Below, one piece after another: positions 1-5,591 of a stretch of 6,670 nucleotides of DNA. The position numbers and the translations under genes are program-made. Position 1 is the stretch's first letter. Every line of letters begins with the position of its first letter. The stretch comes from an uncultured Nitrosomonadales bacterium (lineage in GTDB: Bacteria; Pseudomonadota; Gammaproteobacteria; Burkholderiales; Gallionellaceae), in assembly GCA_903934275.1 (NCBI GenBank), contig CAIZNF010000089.1:1-6670 (forward strand), written 5' to 3'. The notes below the pieces were generated by a model, which searched no databases, was not told the DNA's origin, and was given only the letters and a program-made list of their open reading frames with translations.

Positions 1-742
1 ACAGGAACAGGATTACTTTCCATATTTCATCTTCTGTCAGGAAATTTTGCCAGACAGGCATGGATGAAATCCATGGAGCAGCCTCGGCCGGCAGGCCAGG
101 GCCACCGGTGGAGATGCGCCAAAACAGAAAGGATTCCTGCAATTGCGCAATGGTGCCCACATCTTGGAAATTGAGAGGAGTTGGATTCAGCCCCGACGCG
201 TAAGGGCCGTTGCCATCTAATTTATCACCGTGGCAATATTGGCAATTCTTGATGTAAACATCTCCGCCCGCCTTGACTAATTCAAGAAACTTGGCCGGAT
301 CTTCCTTCTGATATTTACGGTAGGGATTCTCCAGCGTTGTGAGGTTATAGCTCTTGCCAAATGCCTTGAACTTGGATGGCGGTGCCGGGTGGATGGTGCG
401 GAGTTCCATCGGTGCCTCAAAACTGGGCATCATGCTTGTGTAGGTATAGTAACCAGCCAACAGCGGCACAATGACAAATACTACATTGCGTACCATTTTT
501 TTGGACGGATCTTCGACCAACGCTTTGATGGGGTTCACCAACTCCTGAGCCCCCTCCTCGGTGAAGGTGAACACCATAAGCACCCCGGACACCACAAAAA
601 CCATATACATGGTGAGCAGGCTTTTGGGGATCAGCTGACCCAGTATCACATCAAATACCAGAATGAAGCTGAAATAAACCCCAAGAACTATAAGGGCGAG
701 CTGCAGCAAGCGGGGAATGCGTCTTTTCTGTGTCATGGTCAT
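1..742 (-). CDS. Membrane-anchored monohaem cytochrome c with three N-terminal helices (3' end cut by window)
   Basis: About 247 residues are visible and the gene continues past the left edge with no stop codon. Three hydrophobic segments lie at about residues 11-35, 42-60 and 84-100. A periplasmic cytochrome c domain follows, with haem-binding CQYCH at 167-171 and a likely axial Met228 in SSMPVW; the fragment ends in the start of the usual C-terminal helix. The start is the ATG at 742, which overlaps the stop of the preceding gene as ATGA and has an AGGA ribosome-binding site five bases upstream (748-751). A second in-frame ATG at 736 is possible. Most membrane-bound monohaem cytochromes have one anchor, so three helices suggest an integral subunit of a complex. 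The likely role is electron transfer to or from the bd-like protein encoded two genes upstream. The cytochrome call is firm; the specific partner is inferred. Confidence 0.88.
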   Translation of the reverse strand, partial: MTMTQKRRIPRLLQLALIVLGVYFSFILVFDVILGQLIPKSLLTMYMVFVVSGVLMVFTFTEEGAQELVNPIKALVEDPSKKMVRNVVFVIVPLLAGYYTYTSMMPSFEAPMELRTIHPAPPSKFKAFGKSYNLTTLENPYRKYQKEDPAKFLELVKAGGDVYIKNCQYCHGDKLDGNGPYASGLNPTPLNFQDVGTIAQLQESFLFWRISTGGPGLPAEAAPWISSMPVWQNFLTEDEIWKVILFL

Positions 743-1548
743 TTCAATCCTGCCAAGTAATTAACCAGCATTTCAAGCTCCTTCGCTTTCAATTGCTCAC
801 CGTAAGTTTTGGGCATCATGCCAGCCGTAAATCCCTTGGCGATCACCGCATCGGGATCAAGTATCGCCTGCCGCAAATACTCCTTGTTCTTCGTTGCACC
901 AATTTTGGCCAAGGTCGGTCCTAGTGCTCCAGTCTGTCCCGCCACTATATGGCAGGCACCACAGGTATATTTGCTGATGACCTCTTCGGCTGTCTTCAGC
1001 GGAGCGGATTCCTCCGCTTTGGGCGCTTCGGCACCTGCTGCGGGCATTGCAGGGATAGTGACCGTCACTTCGGCACCACCCGAATCCTGAAGGTAGGCGA
1101 TGACGGCCGCGAGCTCAGCCTCGGACAGTCCGATCCCCCCACTTGTGACATCGGGCATAGGGCTTTCGGTATCATTGGTTCCTGCTTTGCCGAATCCTGA
1201 AACCACAAAGGCCGACGGCTTCACCAATGATTCCTGCAGGTACTCCTCGATAGTTTTTGAAGTGCCTTTGTAACGGGGATCTTTCAAACGTTCAGCCGAC
1301 ACGGAGCCAATCTTGTCCAGCATCGGTGCCCGGCCCATGCTGTTGTGGCACAGGGTGCAAGTCCCTTTCCCGTTATAAATCTTGCCACCCAATGCGATGA
1401 ATTGATCCATGGTCATGGCACCGAGGTCCAGCTTCTCCTCAACAGGTGGTGCTTCGGGTTTTATCTGCGGTATCCCAAAATTGGAAAATCCCCAAAATGC
1501 GCCGACCATCAACAGGCTAAAGAAAGAAACCTTGAGAAAGTTGATCAT
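739..1548 (-). CDS. Membrane-anchored dihaem cytochrome c
   Basis: This 269-residue protein has two class I cytochrome c domains. An uncleaved-looking N-terminal helix at about residues 7-25 has no clear signal peptidase site and probably anchors it to the membrane, facing the periplasm. Domain 1 has CTLCH at 64-68 with candidate axial Met131 (SPMPDV). An Ala/Pro/Glu-rich linker covers about 158-187. Domain 2 has CGACH at 196-200 with candidate axial Met244 or Met245 (GMMPK). The start is the ATG at 1548, not the TTG fifteen bases upstream, because AAGGAG lies five bases before the ATG (1554-1559). That ATG overlaps the stop of the bd-like gene as ATGA, and the gene's own stop overlaps the next start in the same way. 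This implies translational coupling and roughly matched production of the three proteins. Its probable role is electron relay for the bd-like subunit (inferred). Confidence 0.92.
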   Translation of the reverse strand: MINFLKVSFFSLLMVGAFWGFSNFGIPQIKPEAPPVEEKLDLGAMTMDQFIALGGKIYNGKGTCTLCHNSMGRAPMLDKIGSVSAERLKDPRYKGTSKTIEEYLQESLVKPSAFVVSGFGKAGTNDTESPMPDVTSGGIGLSEAELAAVIAYLQDSGGAEVTVTIPAMPAAGAEAPKAEESAPLKTAEEVISKYTCGACHIVAGQTGALGPTLAKIGATKNKEYLRQAILDPDAVIAKGFTAGMMPKTYGEQLKAKELEMLVNYLAGLK

Positions 1549-3437
1549 GCCTGCTCCTTCCAATATCCTTTGGCAACAGCATGTCGTCCACTGATTGTGC
1601 TTAACCAGAAAACAAAGATGACCATAGCCATGAATATAATCGTCCCAATCGTTATGACGTTGGCAGCATAACCCAAACCCGGAGTATAAGCATCGGGAGA
1701 GCTATCACGGAAAATGTTGGACACATGCCAATGCTGCCGTATACCGGAGCGGACGTATCCCATCAACCCCATCAGCCACGTGAAGGACACGGCCAGCAAG
1801 AACAGTGCATACTGGGATCGATTGGACATGCGCCCCCAATGCAACGGGGCCACATCTTTAGCGCCCTTGTACATGAACGAATCTATTACCGTGCTGGCAA
1901 TAATAATTATCAGTGTGGTCAAAACTTGGGGTATGGAGGCCGCCACTTTATATACCGTATTGGTGAAATAGCCGTAATAGACACCCAATATCACGATATT
2001 GATGAGACCCACGGTAAACAGAGCAATTTGTATCGCATTACCTGTTGCAGCCCAAGACACGGTGGCAATTTTATTGGCACGCCGGTAGAACATAAAGCTC
2101 ATGAAGGTAAACACGAGCAAAAAGTTAACCGCAGTGTTTTTTGCCGGCATGATGCCAAACACCCCCAAGTACTTGTGATAGGGTCCGCCGAGCCCCTTGA
2201 GTTCGGAGTTGGTAAGCACCAAGGTATGCGGTGTAAACCACACCAGAAAGGCGGCTACCAAGACAATGGCGATGTATTTTATTCTGGGGTTGTAGCGATA
2301 GGCACCTTCACTGCGCCCCATGCCACACCAAAGATAATAGTTGGCCGACAGGAACAAGGCTCCGATCAGCACCGCCTGGATGATGAATATCCATGCGAAC
2401 ACCCCACCCATCAGAGTAATGCCCATCTGCTGGCTATAGGCATACAACTCGGCGGTGAGATAATAACCGGCGAAAGGCAAGGGTAACAGTGCTGCAATGG
2501 CAATGAAATTGGCGTTATACCCCACCCAGTCATAATGGGCGCGCTCTTCCTTGTTCTTGGCGTTGAGGAACTTGAATGCAGCATAGGCACCAACAATTGA
2601 GCCGCCGTATGCCACATTGGCAACCACCCGGTGTATGTTGAGTGGGTTCCACAGGAAATTATGAATCGCAGCCCAAGTATCTCCATTGAATACACCGGCA
2701 GCATCCACGGCAGCAGGACTCATCATAAAGGTTGTCCAAGCATTGGCCAGGAACATCAGCAGGCAACCGACCGCATTGAGCAGCAACCCAAGGGTCAGAT
2801 GTACCCATTTTTTATTTCCACCCTGAAGCCAGTGCCAACCATAATAATAGATGTACAAGACCGCGCTCTCGGCAAAGAACAGCAGCGCGTACGCAAACAT
2901 GCTCTCTTTAAAGATTGTGGACATATACCTGAATACGTCCGGATAAAACAGAACCAGGCTAAAGGACAGCAAGCCGCCCAGAAGTGCGGTAAGCGAATAG
3001 GCCGTGATGGTGACTTTGATAAATTCGTAGGCCATGTTGTCGTAGCGCTCATCCCGGGTCGCCATGCCAATAGCTTCGATGATAAACACGAACATGGGAA
3101 CTGCCACTACAAATGCTCCGAACCAGAGATGCAATTGCGCCACAAGCCACACTGCCACACGGGGATTCACACCCGAAATAGTGGGGTAGTCCGATGCAGT
3201 TAATTTTGGTGCCGGTGGATAAGTTACCGCCTTTGCATCTGGAACTGCGGCTATTTTCGCAGCGGGTGCAGTTAGAGCTGCAGCAAGGGCTGGTGTTGCC
3301 GGAGCCGCTGCGGAGGCTGGTGCTGATATTGCCGCCTCGGATGCGTTCGCGACAGGCATAAAACCGGGCAGGACAGACATGGCAAAAACAGCCACTAAAA
3401 ATGCCCCGCCGATTATTCTTAAATTCCGTATTAGCAA
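1545..3437 (-). CDS. Cytochrome bd-like oxidase subunit I (divergent CydA-type membrane protein)
   Basis: A 630-residue polytopic membrane protein. A signal-peptide-like segment (1-33, possible cleavage after VANA) is followed by an Ala/Pro-rich stretch (about 33-80) and about 13 membrane helices; classical CydA has nine. The first four or five helices resemble CydA. His103 (QLHLWF), Glu190 (FFAES) and His269 (NIHRVVA) are 87 and 79 residues apart, against 88 and 79 for E. coli His19, Glu107 and His186, which are haem-site residues. The position of CydA Glu99 is Ala182. Near the C-terminus GIRQHW (565-570) only partly recalls the CydA GRQPW motif. The start is a TTG, forced by an in-frame stop two codons upstream and supported by AGGAG six bases before it. 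No CydB gene is visible, and c-type cytochrome genes flank it on both sides. It resembles the bd-like oxidases described for Nitrospira more than quinol oxidases. Donor and substrate are not shown by sequence. Confidence 0.82.
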   Translation of the reverse strand: MLIRNLRIIGGAFLVAVFAMSVLPGFMPVANASEAAISAPASAAAPATPALAAALTAPAAKIAAVPDAKAVTYPPAPKLTASDYPTISGVNPRVAVWLVAQLHLWFGAFVVAVPMFVFIIEAIGMATRDERYDNMAYEFIKVTITAYSLTALLGGLLSFSLVLFYPDVFRYMSTIFKESMFAYALLFFAESAVLYIYYYGWHWLQGGNKKWVHLTLGLLLNAVGCLLMFLANAWTTFMMSPAAVDAAGVFNGDTWAAIHNFLWNPLNIHRVVANVAYGGSIVGAYAAFKFLNAKNKEERAHYDWVGYNANFIAIAALLPLPFAGYYLTAELYAYSQQMGITLMGGVFAWIFIIQAVLIGALFLSANYYLWCGMGRSEGAYRYNPRIKYIAIVLVAAFLVWFTPHTLVLTNSELKGLGGPYHKYLGVFGIMPAKNTAVNFLLVFTFMSFMFYRRANKIATVSWAATGNAIQIALFTVGLINIVILGVYYGYFTNTVYKVAASIPQVLTTLIIIIASTVIDSFMYKGAKDVAPLHWGRMSNRSQYALFLLAVSFTWLMGLMGYVRSGIRQHWHVSNIFRDSSPDAYTPGLGYAANVITIGTIIFMAMVIFVFWLSTISGRHAVAKGYWKEQA

Positions 3438-3443
3438 GATCTA

Positions 3444-3448
3444 CTCCT
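3444..3448 (-). promoter_or_regulatory. Ribosome-binding site supporting the TTG start of the bd-like gene
   Basis: AGGAG on the minus strand lies six bases before the TTG at 3437-3435. The TAG that directly follows AGGAG is in frame with the bd-like gene, so no start can lie further upstream. The next in-frame ATG is around residue 20 and would cut through the hydrophobic signal segment. Confidence 0.7.
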
Positions 3449-3512
3449 GTTTATGAACGCATCTGCGTACCTTAAGAGTGACGCAATCCTCAAGCGATGG
3501 GGGGACAAATCC

Positions 3513-3629
3513 TTAATGGTGATATACCAGCGTCAATCCCTGAAGTTTCATCATGGAGAAATCCAAGGCAAAAAATACGAGGGCAAAGACAATAAACGCA
3601 CCAACAAACGGCAAAAGATAAGCTTTCAT
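3513..3629 (-). CDS. 38-residue single-helix membrane protein (hypothetical small subunit)
   Basis: I do not recognise a family. The peptide starts MKAYLLPF, carries one strongly hydrophobic helix at about residues 4-23, and ends in a short tail with YHH at the C-terminus. The ATG has an AAGGG ribosome-binding site about eight bases upstream, and the previous small gene stops four bases before it, so the two are very likely co-translated. A 75-base gap separates it from the bd-like gene. Tiny one-helix subunits are common partners of terminal oxidases (CydX and CydH in bd oxidases, CcoQ in cbb3 oxidases), and position suggests the same here, but I see no sequence similarity to any of them. 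The double histidine at the end could bind metal or haem (speculative). Confidence 0.62.
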   Translation of the reverse strand: MKAYLLPFVGAFIVFALVFFALDFSMMKLQGLTLVYHH

Positions 3630-3633
3630 ATCG

Positions 3634-3759
3634 TTACGCCCTTAAAAACCATATAAAAAAAACAATTACGCCAATCAGCACCGCCGTAAAAAAGGTCGGC
3701 CCTGCCCAAGGGTATTTTGTTCCTCCGCATTCACCGGCTTTGCATTCATCAGTACTCAT
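3634..3759 (-). CDS. 41-residue single-helix membrane protein with N-terminal cysteine pair
   Basis: An unrecognised small protein. A polar N-terminus with Cys6 and Cys11 (DECKAGEC) and a GG turn leads into one membrane helix at about residues 22-39, ending in FLRA. The start ATG is preceded by AGAGGG about nine bases upstream. The positive Arg at the C-terminal end of the helix and the acidic N-terminus suggest that the cysteines face the periplasm, where they could form a disulfide or bind metal; this is inference. It lies four bases upstream of the 38-residue gene and 95 bases downstream of the 34-residue one, all in the same direction as the cytochrome genes. Ribosome-binding site, clean hydrophobic profile and tight packing support it as real; no homology supports it. 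Confidence 0.6.
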   Translation of the reverse strand: MSTDECKAGECGGTKYPWAGPTFFTAVLIGVIVFFIWFLRA

Positions 3760-3811
3760 GTCTCAACCCTCTTTTCAGCGGTTTATTGCCTGTTACAGGT
3801 AACGAATCCCC

Positions 3812-3839
3812 CGCAAAGGGGGGCGGACCCCTCTTTGCG
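3812..3839 (-). other. Strong intercistronic RNA hairpin
   Basis: On the minus-strand transcript CGCAAAG-A-GGGG pairs with CCCC-C-CUUUGCG around a UCCG tetraloop. That makes a 12-position stem with one A/C mismatch, in the 95-base gap between the 34- and 41-residue genes. No U-run follows it in the direction of transcription, so it does not look like an intrinsic terminator for this operon. An mRNA-stabilising or processing hairpin that sets different amounts of upstream cytochromes and downstream membrane subunits fits better (inferred). Confidence 0.55.
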
Positions 3840-3854
3840 AGTTCTTTTTACCGA

Positions 3855-3959
3855 TTAAAAAACAAAGTGATACAGAACCAAGCAAATGAAGATAACATTT
3901 ACCAGCATACCGGAAAAAATAACACCATCGGCCAAATGCTCTTTACTAAAATATCTCAT
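3855..3959 (-). CDS. 34-residue single-helix membrane protein (hypothetical small subunit)
   Basis: No family recognised. A short charged N-terminus (MRYFSKEH) is followed by one hydrophobic helix at about residues 13-34 that reaches the C-terminus (LYHFVF). The start lies 13 bases after the stop of the monohaem cytochrome gene. The ribosome-binding site is weaker than for its neighbours: AGGA sits about eleven bases before the ATG. A position between a cytochrome c gene and two further one-helix genes, all leading into a bd-like oxidase subunit, suggests an accessory subunit of the same complex. The weak ribosome-binding site and very short length make it the least certain of the three small genes. 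Confidence 0.5.
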   Translation of the reverse strand: MRYFSKEHLADGVIFSGMLVNVIFICLVLYHFVF

Positions 3960-3972
3960 CCAGGCCGCGATC

Positions 3973-4335
3973 CTATTTAGCTTTGCAATTGCACATCTTC
4001 CGGATGTATGCCAGCAGGTCATTCACTTGTGCCGCAGACAGGGTTGAACCCCAAGGTGGCATCAACGGTGATTTACTGATGGATGGGCCGCCGTCCTTGA
4101 TTACGCCCCTGATATCATCATCGGAACGCTTTTCCATATCTGCGGCGTTGGTGAAATTACGCGGGTCAGTGGCAAAATCCTTGCCTACATTAATACCTTT
4201 ACCATCCCCCTTGACCCCGTGGCACTGGGCACAATAAAAATCAAACACTTGTTTTGTGTCTTCAGCCTGTGCCGCCCCTGCTACACCCAAGACCAAGCCA
4301 AGTGTCATGGTGGTTATTATTACAAATCTCGACAT
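3973..4335 (-). CDS. Soluble periplasmic monohaem cytochrome c (class I)
   Basis: A 120-residue precursor. Residues 1-24 form a signal peptide with AQA before the likely cleavage site, leaving a mature protein of about 96 residues. The haem is attached at CAQCH (35-39), followed by the usual GxxGDGKG turn. Met92 in SPLMPPWG is the likely sixth ligand, and a C-terminal helix (about 101-114) closes the fold. The tail holds two extra cysteines, Cys115 and Cys117 (MCNC), which the fold does not need. The ATG at 4335 has GGAGG nine bases upstream and lies 26 bases after the stop of the dihaem gene. The protein probably shuttles electrons in the periplasm to or from the membrane complex encoded downstream. 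The family call is secure; its redox partner is inferred from position. Confidence 0.92.
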   Translation of the reverse strand: MSRFVIITTMTLGLVLGVAGAAQAEDTKQVFDFYCAQCHGVKGDGKGINVGKDFATDPRNFTNAADMEKRSDDDIRGVIKDGGPSISKSPLMPPWGSTLSAAQVNDLLAYIRKMCNCKAK

Positions 4336-4361
4336 GAGTTCATCCCTCCGTTTGTTCGTAA

Positions 4362-5015
4362 TTACTCGAAAGTAGCCACATACGCCGCTACGTTCTCCAG
4401 TTCTTTCGGGTTAAGCACGCTGGCAAAATCGGGCATGTCCCGAATCGGCTTGAATACTTTGATATTTGCCAGATAGGCATAAACCCAATCAGGATTCAGC
4501 CTCTTGCCAGCCCCAACCAAGCTAGGCCCACTTTTCCCACCATGCACCTCGCCTCCCGTTGAATACTCGTGGCATCCGGTACAGGGCATTTTTTTAATGA
4601 ATATTTGCTTGGCCTGTGGAGTAGAACCAGCTTTAATTATGCCTGCCTTCACTTCTGACGAAGTCAAACCCATCAAGAAGTCCGCAACCGCAGCAGCATC
4701 TCCCGCTGGCAATTTGGGGTGATCGCCCTTATTGTTGTCAGTGATAGAGTTATATTTCAGTGGGCGAATCGGCTTGGGGCTTTGCAACCATGCCGTAAGC
4801 CAAGCCTTCTGAAACTTGCTGCCGGCATACCACAACTCTGGCCCTTTCTTCGCCAGTTGGTCTGCTATCGTCTTCTCCTTTGCAGGGCCATCCGTGTAAT
4901 GGCAACTGGTGCAACTTTTCTTAAAAATGGCATCTCCACCTGCCGCGTAGCTGGGCGCTGCCGTCATAACCAACAAAGCCGCCCCAAGGGAAACCGTGAC
5001 TGCGAGCAGTCTCAT
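4362..5015 (-). CDS. Soluble periplasmic dihaem cytochrome c, first gene of the cluster
   Basis: A 217-residue precursor with a signal peptide (1-24, cleavage after SYA) and two cytochrome c domains. Haem 1 is bound at CTSCH (35-39) and haem 2 at CTGCH (145-149). In domain 2 Met194 (IRDMPDF) is the likely axial ligand. In domain 1 the matching stretch has no Met; His99 in GDHPKLP, placed before the C-terminal helix where MP often sits, is a candidate, which would give bis-His ligation and a lower potential. The ATG has AAAGGAG six bases upstream. It is the promoter-proximal gene of the operon-like run that continues through the monohaem cytochrome, the small membrane proteins and the bd-like subunit. 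Its role is probably as periplasmic electron carrier or donor for that complex (inferred). Confidence 0.92.
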   Translation of the reverse strand: MRLLAVTVSLGAALLVMTAAPSYAAGGDAIFKKSCTSCHYTDGPAKEKTIADQLAKKGPELWYAGSKFQKAWLTAWLQSPKPIRPLKYNSITDNNKGDHPKLPAGDAAAVADFLMGLTSSEVKAGIIKAGSTPQAKQIFIKKMPCTGCHEYSTGGEVHGGKSGPSLVGAGKRLNPDWVYAYLANIKVFKPIRDMPDFASVLNPKELENVAAYVATFE

Positions 5016-5591
5016 ATTGCGCTCCTTTCTATTTTTATTTCTGTGGATTTAAAAAAACAAACTGCTGTGAATCGTTATTATTGTTTGGTGTCTTGCTTGA
5101 TTTCTTTATACAACCATAACTTGTTTATGATAATTGCCCCTGCCAATCTAATCCATCAAACAAACATACAATCCATCCTGCTCCGCAATGCTGCATTACG
5201 GGTACGTGGCGAACACGCAAATGCGAGCTGTCGCCCGAAAAAATACTTGATAAATGTAATGGTTATGCGGCGCTGGAATTTTTTCCTGTTTCTTGCATTT
5301 GGGCGAACTCTGAATTTGTAGTCCTCAGATTAATAAATCTCATATGCATAAACAATTTGTTATTTTTTGCATTCTAGCATGACAATTAAACTTCTTGCAA
5401 AACTCTCCACCACAAGTGGAAATAAAAGCTAAATAACTTCTGCTTCTATCGCGGATGCAGGGTTTGCGGACAGTCACAAAGAAGCGATCAACTTTAAGGA
5501 ACCTCCATAAATCCAGACCCCGTCGCGATACTGCGTTGCCCAATAAATCTTATCGCTTAGGATTTCGAATTGATGGAGAGGCCCTTTAACT
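5016..5591. other. 576-base AT-rich intergenic region, no convincing gene
   Basis: This separates the substrate-binding protein gene from the cytochrome cluster. I find no tRNA, rRNA, insertion-sequence ends or clear intrinsic terminator for the gene to its right. Small inverted repeats occur at 5184-5200 (two 8-base arms, one mismatch, one-base centre), 5327-5340 and 5351-5361; any could be chance in AT-rich DNA. A minus-strand stretch at 5474-5599 is open without a start codon and could be a gene remnant. A candidate promoter for the cytochrome cluster lies at 5105-5133. Confidence 0.6.
5105..5133 (-). promoter_or_regulatory. Candidate sigma-70-type promoter of the cytochrome / bd-like cluster
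   Basis: On the minus strand TTATCA (5133-5128; 4 of 6 to TTGACA) and TATAAA (5110-5105; 5 of 6 to TATAAT) are separated by 17 bases. Transcription would start near 5098, giving a leader of about 80 bases before the dihaem cytochrome ATG. The spacing is ideal, but the surrounding DNA is AT-rich, so a chance match is quite possible. Confidence 0.35.

Noticed and set aside
1549..1563. TTG start for the membrane dihaem cytochrome five codons upstream of the ATG
   Set aside because: The TTG lies upstream of the AAGGAG ribosome-binding site, which sits at the right distance from the ATG at 1548.
1725..2486. 253-codon plus-strand frame inside the bd-like gene
   Set aside because: Antisense shadow of a well-supported membrane protein; His- and Gly-rich translation with no fold signature.
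3812..3856. Intrinsic terminator on the plus strand at the intercistronic hairpin
   Set aside because: A short T-run occurs on the plus side, but no plus-strand gene exists that it could terminate, and the minus side lacks a U-run.
4719..5321. 200-codon plus-strand frame overlapping the dihaem cytochrome start and the intergenic DNA
   Set aside because: Its first half is antisense to a secure cytochrome gene and the rest has no domain or ribosome-binding site; most likely a chance opening.
5340..5543. 67-codon minus-strand frame in the intergenic region, beginning with TTG
   Set aside because: No ribosome-binding site, no recognisable domain, arginine- and cysteine-rich composition, and no neighbour logic; another frame over the same bases looks equally protein-like.
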